Below are positions 13,401 through 23,845 of a DNA stretch of 64,000 nt, in pieces. This DNA is from Pseudopyrenochaeta lycopersici (Eukaryota > Ascomycota > Dothideomycetes > Pleosporales > Pseudopyrenochaetaceae). Location of the stretch: positions 868,001 through 932,000 of the forward strand of contig NHZP01000010.1 in assembly GCA_003313425.1 (NCBI GenBank). The letters run 5' to 3'. The notes beneath the pieces are model-generated. The model did no database searches. It had not been told where the DNA came from and saw only the letters and a program-made list of their open reading frames with translations. Both the position numbers and the translations under genes were made by a program. Numbering within the stretch: the first letter of the stretch is position 1; each line of letters starts with the position of its first letter.

Positions 13401-13461
13401 TGGGTTGAGTCTGGTAGGACAAGGACAGGGACAAGGAGCACGCAATCACGCAAAGCAGTAG
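7468..13461 (+). CDS. CPS1: CPS1/DIP2-like double adenylate-forming-domain protein
   Basis: Five exons, 7468-7547, 7609-10188, 10235-11661, 11722-12316 and 12381-13461, give 1920 residues. Residues 1 to about 60 form a DMAP1-binding-like segment (GDITKKGYEKRRTLLLSQ) as at the start of DIP2 proteins. A Ser/Gln/Pro-rich linker reaches about residue 270. Two AMP-binding (fatty acyl-AMP-ligase-like) domains follow, about 280-880 and 1045-1660. Both have a degenerate A3 loop (EFSRAPTGDLRGVVLSH; TYWTPDQRRIAVQLGH), while the second keeps YVRTGDLGF. The last about 260 residues are low complexity with a glycine run. Cochliobolus CPS1 is known as a virulence-associated protein, and animal and yeast DIP2 affects diacylglycerol pools; the biochemical role here is inferred from family. 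It is not a nonribosomal peptide synthetase: no carrier or condensation domain is present. The start is chosen because only the first short exon supplies the DMAP1 segment. Confidence 0.92.
13303..13331 (+). repeat. Glycine-codon run in CPS1-like tail
   Basis: A GGT/GGC/GGA run encodes a near-pure glycine stretch around residue 1870 in the disordered C-terminal tail of the CPS1-like protein. It is likely to vary in length between strains. Confidence 0.7.
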
Positions 13462-15539
13462 AAAAATTTGAACATGAAGAACCTGGGCTTATCGCTCGCT
13501 CTCAAAACCCTTTGATTGCCAGCGGAATGGGATTACGACAGGGGAGAGCAGTGATGCCAACTTGATCATTTTTTTTTTAGGGTTTGTGCGGCAGGCTTGA
13601 CATTTCACGGCCACGGATGATGATATCTCTGCGCAAGGCGCATGACGCAAATGAAGTCATCTCTTGGTGAAACAGCTATCGATATAATCTAGACTCGGTC
13701 TCCGGTTCATGCTAGCTTCGTTGGGAAACCGTCTAGCAGTGTAGAGACAGGCTCGTAGGATGTTTTCCCGCCTACGGACTAGCGACGAAGAAGTGAGGAA
13801 ACGGAAGAATCGTGTCATGAAGCTTCCGGACAGGTGCTTCGGAAGGATTGGGAGAGTTCTGTCCGAGTAGTATTTTTTCACATGTGTTCATGCAAGTGAT
13901 GCGTAGTGGTGTAGTGAAGTGGGGGCAGTTTATTGAAGAGTTTCCTGGCGTGACGCCCGGGTGTTTCCTCAGTTATCGTACATGTGCTGGGATTGGGTGT
14001 AAACGCTGCGTGGTGGTTTTTTTTGTTTCCGAGGCAGGTGACGAACACGAGAGGAGTTGTGAAACACGGACAACGAACATGATTGCGCATTGCGACGTCG
14101 TCCTTGTGTATGAACGAGTGAGCTGGGGGGAAGAAACGGCATCATAGAGGCCTAATCTACCATATTGACTTGGTCACGATTTGTGGAGAGGATGTGGAGA
14201 GAGCATGATGTGATGAGCGTGTGAATAGTATTTAGCCAACATTAAATAAACGGGCAGAAGGGCTCGTTGATTGTGCAGACCTTTGGACCCGCGACCCGGG
14301 TTACGGTGCGGTTGGTGTTTCAATTTTAGATGGAGCCAGGATTGCCCCTGCGTCGTTTGGTGTGGGTGCTTTGATCTTGGAAGAGTCTTGGGAGCCGCTG
14401 TCAATAAATCCCAGAACATGACGCATGATGGCTCGTGGGTCTACAGGCCGAGGCTGTTGTGATAAGATTACTGTCGAGGGGTGGGTTGGAGTGGGATGCT
14501 AGTCTTAAGGTGGAGTGCTTGGAGGTGCTTCTGGCCGACCGAAGCGGGCGGGTGGAGCCCGCAAAGGGCCAGCAGAGGGCCCGTTGTATACACAAGGACG
14601 GACGAGGCTACAAAGAGGTGCAGCTACTGCGTTGTCAATATTACAAAGGCCGTAAGTCCAAGGATGTTGGCGCTTGGTGCGATACTTGTCGCGGTGGCGC
14701 AGGCGTGGCCAGCGGGGCCCTCTGGTGAGCAGGACGTGCTTTGCTCCGAAGTGCACAAGGTAGACGCCCGTCTAGGGTTGCCCAGCGTAGATTTGGTCTG
14801 ATACGCGATTCATAGACAGCAGCACACAGGCGGCAAAAACGGCGAGAGGAGGGCTTGTGCAGAGTCGGGTGCAGTTTGGCAGATAGTGGAGATTCTCCAG
14901 GACAGCTCGTGGCTGCACGATGGATTAGGTGGCCCCTCGGCGGCATGACCAACTTGTCAGTCAAGGGGCAGCAGTCCGCGAGAGCCGTTTGACTAAGACG
15001 GATGGGTGCGATCGGATCTGGGATGCTGAGAGGGTGGCCTCGCTTGGCTGTCCCGATTGGGAGGGCAGGCGCCGGAAGTCTGGAACACACATGTCATCTG
15101 GCAAGCAAGGCTTTGGGTGGACCCTGCTGCTCGTGTTGGACAGACGAGATATGAGGGCAATCTAAGTGGCGGTTCGCTGGTTATGCGACGGCGGTGCGAG
15201 GGCTGTGAGAGGCCGGCTGGGTGACGGCACACAATGGCAGAGGGCAGCTGGCAGTGCCGCCCATGTCCGAGTCGCGCAGTGCGGGCCAGCGAATGGGCGG
15301 CGAAGCATCGAGCAAAGGAAGCAGCGGACTCGGCAGCACCAGATGCAGGTCGCCCTCTCGGCCTCTCCCGTTGGCTGCTTGGGCCACTCGAAAGACGGTG
15401 AGCTGAGCCCACTGAGCCTCCCGTTTCATGGCGCAGCCAGGCACGCCACTCTGACTGGCTGCCGCATCCTAGCTCAGTTTCAGCGTTTCGTTTGCCCGGA
15501 TGATGCGGGCCAATCGATGGCCCAGTCTGCATCTTCATC
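13462..15539. other. Long intergenic region after CPS1-like gene
   Basis: About 2.1 kb with no gene I can support. A T-run near 13570 probably lies in the CPS1-like 3' region. The part from about 14420 to 15500 is GC-rich and has several overlapping open frames on both strands, including one of about 210 codons, but their translations are Arg/Ser/Pro-rich, lack domains and look like compositional artefacts. Confidence 0.5.
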
Positions 15540-16363
15540 CTTGCCCCGCTGTCTACCCTCCCTCTGTGCGGGAACCTCATATCCACTCTTTCCCTCGCCT
15601 TCTCTTCAACCTCACGTTCTGCCACCGCGGGTGCCTTTCGCTGTTCCCTGCCCTACCTTCGTTTCTCGTCCAACTGTTGTTCACTCGTTTTGACAACACC
15701 GTACATACTACCCCTTCCCTTCGCTTTTTCTTTCGAGTCGAGCCGGTTTTTGCCTGCCAATTCACTCTCTAGCCCCTTGACCCTTGTGAAGACCTGTGCC
15801 TGCCCATTGACCGCCGATCTTTCAATAACGCCGAAGCGGGTTCATCTTCACTTTCACTGTCGTTACTTTCGCAGCCTTGCACTTTTTACCCACTTCTTCC
15901 ACTCGACTGGATCGCCGCTTCGACCTTGCCTTCGACCTCGACCTGACCCGGACTACTACCTACTCGACAACCCTCGATTGTGCCGTGCATCATCGACTAC
16001 CACCTTCACTGTGCATATTCGACAAGTCTCCCCTGCACCACCCTGCCATTGTTCAGACACATTGTCATGTATTCACGATAGCGAGAACAACACCTTTGTC
16101 CCACTCTGTCAACACACGATCGCATCACATTCCGATCGACAAGCACACTGGGATAAAGCTTCACTCATCTACCGGGACTCTTCGTGTTATTTTCCCCGAT
16201 TTTCAAGATTTCTTGTCTCTCCAGCGCACCTGGCAGTGCGTATTAACATTCACGTCGAACGCGACGCACCACCTGCACCTTCACCCGTCGACAATCGTTG
16301 CTTAGTGAGCTACCACTCGCTTGCCGCCTGTACGACACTACCTACCGACATACACCCATCGCC
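15540..16363 (+). promoter_or_regulatory. Pyrimidine-rich promoter/leader of the ferric-reductase-like gene
   Basis: About 820 nt directly upstream of the ATG at 16364 are strongly C/T-rich on the coding strand, as is common near transcription starts of strongly expressed filamentous-fungal genes. Several upstream ATGs lie inside it, so a long leader would contain upstream open frames. The transcription start itself cannot be fixed from sequence. Confidence 0.5.
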
Positions 16364-18223
16364 ATGTCAACATTCCTCCGCCCCCGGAGGGTGGAGCAAC
16401 CGACCGCCGCTATCAACAATGGACTTGCCCGCCGCCATTTCCTCGAAGGCTGGGACGCTGCTGATTTCGATGGCCTCAAGTACTCGTACGGCCTGACCGG
16501 TGTCGACCAAATCGGCAACTACATCTGGGTCGACACCTTCCTTTACATGCTCGTTGGCATCGCCGTCGTATTACTTGGTCTGCGCGTAGCGAACATGTGG
16601 TGGCGCCACAACCGCCATCTTTCCACAATGGGAAATCCACAACGCCAGGCGTATTGGGCCACAAACAGAACTAGCTGGTGGCCCTGGTTAAATCGCCATG
16701 TTCTAGTGGCTCCACTTTGGAAGAAGAAGCACAATGCGCAATTTCAGATCAGCAGCGCAATCGATAACGGAACCTTGCCCGGACGATGGCACACGATTAT
16801 GCTGGTTGTTTACGTCGCCTTGAACGTCGCATGGTGTCTTGCCCTGCCCTACAAGGTCTTGGACCACAAGGCGACTATCGCCGCGCTCCGTGGCCGTACT
16901 GGAACCTTGGCCGCCCTCAACCTCATCCCTACTATCCTTTTCGCCCTGCGCAACAACCCTCTCATCACCCTTCTCCAGGTCTCATACGATGACTTTAACC
17001 TCTTCCACCGCTGGGCAGCCCGCATCACTATTGCGGAATCTCTTGCCCACACTATCGCGTGGATGTACAACACTGCTCACGGCGCTGGCTGGAGCGCTGT
17101 TGCCAACGGACTTCGCAACGAGGGCTCCTATGGCTGGGGTATGGTTGGCACTGTAGCCTTCACCTTCCTCGGTATCCAAGCCTGGTCACCCTTCCGCCAC
17201 GCTTTCTATGAGACCTTCCTCAACATTCACCGCCTGTGTGTAATTGCCGCCTTGGTCGGCTTGTACAAGCATCTTGAGTTGCACACCCTCCCCCAAGTGC
17301 CATGGATGCACCTCATCTTCTTCTTCTGGGGTGCAGAGTGGTTCATCCGCGGCTGCTCAATCCTGTACTATGGCTTCAGCCTCAAGAAGCGCTCCAGCAT
17401 CAAAGTCGAAGCCATGCCCGGCGAGGCCGTCCGTGTAACTATCGACATGGTGCGCGAGTGGACACCACGACCAGGCTGCCATGTCCATATGTGGATGCCT
17501 GCGTTGGCTCTGTGGTCATCGCATCCCTTCTCCGTCGCCTGGGCTCCGACCCTCACCCCGGACTCCAAGGAGATGACGCTTCCCATCCTCGAAGGTGATG
17601 CGCTTATGGTGCCTGGCTCGCCTCAAAAGTCGCGACAAATTAGCCTTGTTTGCCGTGCGCGCACAGGCCTGACCCGCAAAATGTACGAGAAGGCGTGCAA
17701 AGCGCCCAACGAGCAATTCACAACCTTCGGTTTCATCGAAGGCCCCTACGGTGGCCACCACAGCCTGGATTCCTACGGCACTGTAGTTCTCTTTGCTGGC
17801 GGTGTTGGCATCACGCACCAAGTCATGTACCTCAAGCACCTCGTCTCCGGCTTCAACAACCACACGACGTCAACTCAAAAGATCGTCCTCATCTGGACCG
17901 TGCCCAACTCTGACTGTTTGGAGTGGGTCCGCCCCTGGATGGACGAGATCCTCCGCATGAAGGGCCGCAAACAGTGCCTTCGCATCAAGCTTTTCATCTC
18001 AAGACCCAAGGGTCGAGTCGAGAGCTCAAGTGACACAGTCAAGATGTACAGTGGACGACCGCAGCCCAGCGCGCTGATTGAAGAGGAGGTCAGGAACCGC
18101 GTGGGAGCTATGGCTGTCACTGTGTGCGCATCAGGCGGAATGGCAGATGGTGTCCGCCACGCAGTACGACCGTGGTTGACCGAGGGCTGTGTGGACTTCA
18201 TCGAGGAGGCGTTTACATACTGA
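16364..18223 (+). CDS. Ferric-reductase-like transmembrane flavoprotein (FRE/NOX superfamily)
   Basis: A single exon encodes 619 residues. The N-terminus has one transmembrane helix (FLYMLVGIAVVLLGLRVA) but no obvious signal peptide. The ferric reductase core has two bis-histidine pairs with 14-residue spacing: HRWAARITIAESLAH, and a second pair starting at IHRLCVIAAL and ending at LYKH; these should bind two b-type hemes. The cytosolic half has HPFSVAW for FAD, GPYGG and LFAGGVGITH for NAD(P)H, and a terminal CASGGMADGVR motif. It should carry electrons from NADPH through FAD and heme across a membrane, to Fe(III)/Cu(II) or another acceptor. The first ATG of the frame (16298) adds 22 residues, but the ATG at 16364 has the better context (GCCATGT) and gives the usual N-terminus. 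Substrate and membrane location are not determined. Confidence 0.88.
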   Translation: MSTFLRPRRVEQPTAAINNGLARRHFLEGWDAADFDGLKYSYGLTGVDQIGNYIWVDTFLYMLVGIAVVLLGLRVANMWWRHNRHLSTMGNPQRQAYWATNRTSWWPWLNRHVLVAPLWKKKHNAQFQISSAIDNGTLPGRWHTIMLVVYVALNVAWCLALPYKVLDHKATIAALRGRTGTLAALNLIPTILFALRNNPLITLLQVSYDDFNLFHRWAARITIAESLAHTIAWMYNTAHGAGWSAVANGLRNEGSYGWGMVGTVAFTFLGIQAWSPFRHAFYETFLNIHRLCVIAALVGLYKHLELHTLPQVPWMHLIFFFWGAEWFIRGCSILYYGFSLKKRSSIKVEAMPGEAVRVTIDMVREWTPRPGCHVHMWMPALALWSSHPFSVAWAPTLTPDSKEMTLPILEGDALMVPGSPQKSRQISLVCRARTGLTRKMYEKACKAPNEQFTTFGFIEGPYGGHHSLDSYGTVVLFAGGVGITHQVMYLKHLVSGFNNHTTSTQKIVLIWTVPNSDCLEWVRPWMDEILRMKGRKQCLRIKLFISRPKGRVESSSDTVKMYSGRPQPSALIEEEVRNRVGAMAVTVCASGGMADGVRHAVRPWLTEGCVDFIEEAFTY

Positions 18224-19210
18224 GGCAAGCATCCTGGTTACGATCATCACTATTCTTGTGCCTCGGAACCCTCTTCGGCGACATATCCCCACCCGGCCTT
18301 GGCCCTCCCCCCCACAACGGGGAGGCATCCACCACGTCGACGCACTGCCATATCCATTGCGTCCGGCCCTGGCACCGCACCGCCCCTTTCTCAAGAGTTT
18401 TATCGACTCTTGACCAAGGACAACCACATCGGCGCCGTCCTCTCTTATTATTGTGTATATTTATATCCCTCACGCACAAGGGAACCCAACCATACCATCC
18501 ATAACATACCTCACCTGTAAACCCCTTTCCCTCCCCAAGGGGTTATTCACTTCTTGTACATACTCATTCCTAATATGCTGAACCCACGTCCTCAATTGTT
18601 TTTTGTTTAAATCCAAATCCCCCCAACCTTGTCATGTCTCTCCTTGAAAAATCCGCCATCCGGTCGTTTTTATGAAGCGATGCATAGCGTTTGCGCTTGT
18701 CCTCTTTTGTTTTTGACAGAGGAGGAAACGGGGCTCGTCTTTGTCCCACGTTAGATGGGGTTGTGTAGATATCTAGATGGATGCTGTTGTCGTTGCTGCT
18801 GCTCAAGTGGCGTTTGCTGGAGTAGGTTAGCTGCGGTTGGAGAGAGTAAAGTGGACTCGAATGAATATGCAAAAGTTTCGCAATCTACAGGCTGGAAATG
18901 AATGTGCGATTCGTGGTTCGTGATTCGTGATGGTGTGGAGATTAATTCATCTCGCATGTCTTCGTGTGTGGGTGGCGAGGCGTTCTTGTGAACCACATAT
19001 GCTATGCTATGTCTTTGTTATTTAAATTAAGTCTGTATATTTATTCAAGCGACGAGTCAACGTGACGGGAAGCTACAGGCAATGTGTACGAGATTGAAGA
19101 CATGACACACGTATTCATTCAGTCTGGTATCATACGTTCGATCATGAGCATTGCCTTCTTCAACCATATTCATATCCAATATCAGTCATTTCACAGTCAT
19201 TGCCGCTCCA
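18224..19210. other. Convergent 3' flanks
   Basis: The ferric-reductase-like gene (+) and the Herp/Usa1-like gene (-) converge here, so the 987 nt should hold both 3' UTRs. No further coding signal is seen. Confidence 0.6.
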
Positions 19211-19918
19211 TCATGAAGCCTGTCCAAGACCCGATGTTTCATCCTCGGCGACATCTGCCTTCTCCTTGCCTTTTGCACTCGAGCTAGTCTCACCAACCTC
19301 GCCGTCCAACCTCGGCTCATCCTTCTTCTGTTCAGCCTGTTGCTGTGCCTCAGCGGCTTGTGTTCTGGCCTCCTCCTCCTGCCTTTGCCTCTCCTCTTCC
19401 GCTGCTCGCTCAGCCCTGACCCTCTCCTCCTGTGCATGAACCATTCGCTCACCGATACCAGGCCACAAACTCGCAACAAAGATTGCGAAACTTCGCTCCA
19501 CTGTCCTCATACTCTCCCTCACCCAGCCAAACCTGTTATCCCGTCTCTGTTGCAGCAATCTCTGCGCCGCTTGCTCTGGCGTCATATTCCCCATAGAGCC
19601 ATTGCGCCGCTGCCCATCGGCCTGATTATTGGCGTTCTGCGGTTGAGCAGCACGCTCGGCCAAGGCACCAATAGGAAGGACGGCCTCAAAGTGGCGGCGT
19701 ATAAGATTGAATTGCTCATCAAAGATGCCAACTTGCGCCAGATAGACAATGGCGGCTATTATGCCAAGCATGATGGGTCTGTAGAGGCCACCGCCACCAG
19801 CAAAGAAGTAGACGAAGCAAGCGAGTTTGAAAATGAGCCATAGGTGGCCTGCAACGTTCACCATGCGATCTTGGTCTGGCTGCGGGTTCGCATTCTGGTT
19901 TGCATTGACCTGCTGTTG

Positions 19919-19951
<33 letters not shown>

Positions 19952-21665
19952 ATTCTGGTTCTGATTCTGATTTTGGATCTGAATTTGTGCCTGATCTTGA
20001 GCTTGATTGTGTGCTTGTCCACCTGCATTGGGTTGTTGTGTCGGGGTTGGCTGAATATTGGCAAGCTGATTATGAAATTGATTTGCACCTTGAGCAATCT
20101 GTTGTCCAATTCCAGCAATGAGCTGCCGGTTTTGGGCGAATTGATTTGTGAACGTCTGGAATGGTAAAGTCGGGACCATGGGGGCCATTGTGTATGTGCC
20201 ACGCTGGTCAAACAGAATGCCCACTGGGCCTTGTGGACTTGAAAGGATGAAGAGTTCCGGGGTATCTGCCTGCGCTGACTGAGTAGCGCCTTGGAATTGT
20301 AGTCGAGGTGGTATAGGTATCGAGTGCGAAGCTGCAGAGGTCTCTGGTGCCGCACTCGAAAAAGGTGCCGCAACAGGTATTTGGGTTGGAGCGGTACCGC
20401 TCTGTTCGCTTGTCAATGTTCGATTCAATTCTTCTGCGTGAGTCCTGAGCTCGTTGGCTGCTTGTCTGAGTGAAACAACATCAGCGTTTTGTGCCATTGA
20501 CGAATCAGCGAGAATGACTGCCAACCCTCGTTCAACTAAGTCTAAGTTTTGAGTCATGATCTGGAGGTGCTCTCGGATGCGTTCGACGCGCCAAGTTGGA
20601 GGGTTGAAGGTGCCGGGTCGTGCCGCTGGATCCGGCGGTTGTGCTCCAGGCATTTGGGATAATGTCCTGACATTCTCCATCTCCTGCCTTGCATTCTGCA
20701 GCATAGCTCGTATCCGTGGTAGCAGACGGTCAACAGCATCGGTAGGCGCGGGAGAGCCGGTGGGACGAGGCGGCAAGCCGAAGCCTGGGGGCAGCGGGAA
20801 AGCCCGTGGGAGGAGGGGCTGTTGTGGGCGCGCGGTCAGATTGGGTAGGTTCGGTATATTGACATTGGTCTCGTTGATTGTGACCGACCATCGCTCGCCA
20901 TTTGGCCCGATGCCTTCCTGGCGTACTATCCTACCCCCGGTTGGCGGCAGATTTGGCTGTCCAAAAGCGGGGAGTGGCACCTGCCCCGGCCCAGGCTGAG
21001 GTATTGGAGCACCGCTGCCGGGCGTAGGGGTTCCTCGGCCAACCTGTGCATTCTGGGCCATTGTCTGGCGGATGTGTTGTTCAAATGTCGGCGGCAGAGT
21101 TCCTGGTAGGTGGTGATGGTGGTGGACATGCGGATGGTGATGTGGATGGTGGTGATGGTGTGGCTGTGATGTCTGGGGTTGGGAACTCGGTCGAGGTTGT
21201 GGAATCGCTCGGAAGGGATTTGTTTGGAGAGGAGGGCTTGCTGGTGCCGGGACTTGGGCTGGTCGAAAGGGATTTGGCGGGGCAGTCGATGACCGTGGAG
21301 CGGGGGAAGAGGACATGGTGCCATTGGGGGGCAGCTCTCGTAGGACCAGGTGCAGACTTTGGTCCTTGGATTCACGAATCTGAAGCCAGGGTTAACTACG
21401 TCGTGGATGTGATCAGTGAGTGGCTACATACGCTGTCGGCGCCAAACACATCGCCTAGCGAGTCGTCATCGTTGGCGACGACCCTGCCTCTATATATCAA
21501 GCGCATACGCTCAGTAGCAGGCTTGGAAGGCACTGCATTCTGGATGCGACTCCGAAGCTCCCTTACCGTTGTCGAAGCGGGGAGATCTGGAAAACTCACG
21601 CCGCCTTCCACCTCGGTCGACGGAGACAGGATGCGGAGATTGATCGTCGACTTCTCTTCTGCCAT
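19211..21665 (-). CDS. Herp/Usa1-like ubiquitin-like-domain ER membrane protein
   Basis: Two exons, 21665-21432 and 21379-19211, give 800 residues; the phase-0 intron is 52 nt and splits the ubiquitin-like domain. The spliced domain (residues about 5-95) reads INLRILSPS, then RMRLIYRGRV and HLVLREL. A long Pro/His-rich segment with a run of histidines follows. Next come a helical stretch around ENVRTLSQMP and an Asn-Gln repeat. A hydrophobic hairpin (LWLIFKLACFVYFFAGGG, then IMLGIIAAIVYLAQVG) is followed by a basic and then a Glu/Gln-rich tail. A UBL at the N-terminus with a membrane hairpin is the layout of Herp and yeast Usa1, scaffolds of the HRD1 ER-associated degradation ligase; the assignment rests on layout, not on a shared motif. 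The start is the ATG at 21665. It is divergent from PSD1. Confidence 0.72.
19918..19976 (-). repeat. Asn-Gln hexanucleotide repeat in Herp/Usa1-like gene
   Basis: A GGTTCT/GATTCT-type hexamer repeat on the plus strand encodes alternating Asn-Gln on the minus strand, just N-terminal to the membrane hairpin. It is probably length-polymorphic. Confidence 0.8.
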
Positions 21666-22116
21666 GTTCACGATAGTTGAAGTCGAGTACGGCGGTGGAC
21701 GGTGATGTGGTCAGAGCCGGAACCCTGGCGTGTTTGTATACGTTGCGTTTGTTGCTATGAATCAGCGCCTCGGCAGCCTCTTACTTGCCATTTGTGACAC
21801 AATATCAAGGTTACTGCAAGCAGTACTAATGAGAGAGCAAAGCTGCTCGCAGCACAATCATCAATGGACTAGAATTATTTGACCCGATGCACGCGACGTG
21901 ACAGATGCTAAGTCTGACGGTCGAGAGCTCACTCCCGGACGATCGCCGCGACGCTAGGCCCTGTCGAATGTACGTCATTGGCTCATGAGGAAACTCGCTG
22001 CTTTTCTCATGCAACGCCCTCTCCGTCATTTGCCCCCCCCCTGCCAACTGCCCGTGTAGACGCCTTATGGTATATGTGCGCTTGCTCTGTACATTGGCAA
22101 TGCGCATGAAGTAGTC
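21666..22116. promoter_or_regulatory. Divergent promoter, Herp/Usa1-like gene and PSD1
   Basis: The 451 nt separate two start codons pointing away from each other. A short C-run lies near 22035. No clear TATA box is seen. Both products belong to membrane homeostasis, so shared control is conceivable. Confidence 0.55.
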
Positions 22117-23845
22117 ATGGCTTCCTCCTGTGCCCGTCAGCTCTTGCGAGCCCCCACCCGAACGCGATTCCCTCGAACCACCTTCCAGAATGCGCGCCTG
22201 CCTGTTCCCTCGCGCACCTTCACCTCCTCTCGAGCGACCTGCGATAAGCAGAATTTCCACAGGAAAGAGTCCTTTAGGTCGCGGCTGAACTCGGCGCTCA
22301 AGAACACCAAGATCAAATGGGAGCCAATTCCAATCGCTCTAGGCATCGGCTTCCTCGGCGTATTCCAGGTCTACCGCATACAACGAAGAGAGAAACACAC
22401 CCAGGCACAGAGAGAGGCGGATGAGGAGAGGGCACTAGATCAGCAAGGCCGTCCGAAGAGACGTGAGAGGATACGACCAAGCGGGCCATGGTTTGTCTCA
22501 ACAAGCCTCCCTACATGCTCAATTGACTAACTTCTGCCCAGGACTGTCCAAATTATGTCTACTCTGCCATTGAAGGCTCTCTCGCGACTATGGGGCCGCT
22601 TTAATGAGATTGATATCCCATATTACTTCCGTGTGCCAGGCTTCAAGCTCTATTCCTTCATCTTTGGTGTCAAGTCAGTCTTCCCTGTTCTCAATTACAC
22701 CATACTCAATGCATTTACTAACGGCATATAGTCTGTCAGAAGTCTCAGAGCCTGACCTCCACGTCTACCCAAATCTCGCCGCCTTCTTCTATCGTACGCT
22801 CAAGCCAGGAGCACGTCCCCTCGATCCCAACCCCAACGCGATCCTTTCGCCTGCAGACGGCAAAGTCATTCAATTCGGTACAATCGAGCATGGCGAAGTA
22901 GAGCAAGTCAAGGGGGTCACATACAGTCTCGATGCTCTATTAGGCTCCAACAGGCCTGCAAAACCGGACCAGAATGTGGCAAACTCGCAGATTCGAACCA
23001 GTACACAACACGACAAGACTGCCGAAGAAGATATTGTACGTGCAGATGAAGAATTTGCCAATGTAAATGGCATATCCTACACTTTGCCAAATCTCTTCTC
23101 TGGACCTTGGCCGAAGGGCGGAAAGCCCGCGGAAATGCCCACCGATCAGTCAACAGCCCCAACTCCCTCTTCCGAAGCCGAAGTACGTGCCGATCTTGCC
23201 CTGAGCGAGTCGCAACGCCCATGGTGGGCACCAGCATCGATCAAGACCCCTACCGCCCTCTACTACTGCGTTATCTATCTGGCGCCGGGCGACTACCACC
23301 GCTTCCACTCGCCCGTCTCCTGGGTTGTGGAAAGCCGCCGCCACTTCGCCGGAGAACTTTACAGTGTGTCCCCATATCTTCAGCGCACTATGCCTGGACT
23401 TTTTACCCTGAATGAGAGAGTTGTGTTGTTGGGGCGATGGCGCTGGGGTTTCTTCTCTTATACGCCTGTTGGCGCAACCAACGTCGGTTCCATCAAGATC
23501 AACTTTGATCGTGAACTTCGCACCAACAGCCTCACCACCGACACAGCCGCAGACCGTGCAGCTGAGCAAGCTGCTGAAAGGGGCGAGCCGTACTCTGGGT
23601 TCGCCGAAGCCTCGTACACAGGCGCGAGTCGTGTACTTGGCGGCCATTCGCTGAAGCGAGGAGAGGAGATGGGTGGCTTCCAATTGGGCAGCACGATCGT
23701 CCTGGTCTTTGAGGCGCCCAAGGGAATTAGGCCTAGCTTAGATGAGGGGTATAAGGGCTTCAGGCGTGGAGGATACAAGTGGAACATTGAGCAAGGCCAG
23801 AAAGTCAAGGTCGGTCAAGCGATAGGCGTTGTCGAAGAATCATGA
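22117..23845 (+). CDS. PSD1: Mitochondrial phosphatidylserine decarboxylase 1
   Basis: Three exons, 22117-22490, 22542-22673 and 22732-23845, give 539 residues. An Arg/Ser-rich presequence is followed by one inner-membrane helix (PIPIALGIGFLGVFQVYR) and then the decarboxylase domain. Conserved stretches include LSPADGKVIQFG, DYHRFHSPVSWVVESRRHFAGELYSV and, near residue 487, LGST. The protein is known to cut itself at the Gly-Ser bond of LGST and to convert the Ser into the pyruvoyl cofactor that decarboxylates phosphatidylserine to phosphatidylethanolamine. The region between the first conserved block and DYHRFH is longer than in bacterial enzymes and is polar, as in other fungal Psd1. The start ATG gives the presequence. 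Nothing suggests damage. Confidence 0.95.

Noticed and set aside
7468..13461. Nonribosomal peptide synthetase
   Set aside because: Two adenylation-like domains but no carrier, condensation or thioesterase domain; DMAP1 segment points to the DIP2 family.
14993..15625. Minus-strand open frame of about 210 codons between CPS1-like and ferric-reductase-like genes
   Set aside because: GC-rich stretch with open frames in several frames at once; translation is Arg/Ser/Pro-rich without domain.
15690..16496. Plus-strand frame of 268 codons overlapping the ferric-reductase-like start
   Set aside because: Lies in a C/T-rich leader, lacks domains and overlaps a well-supported gene in another frame.
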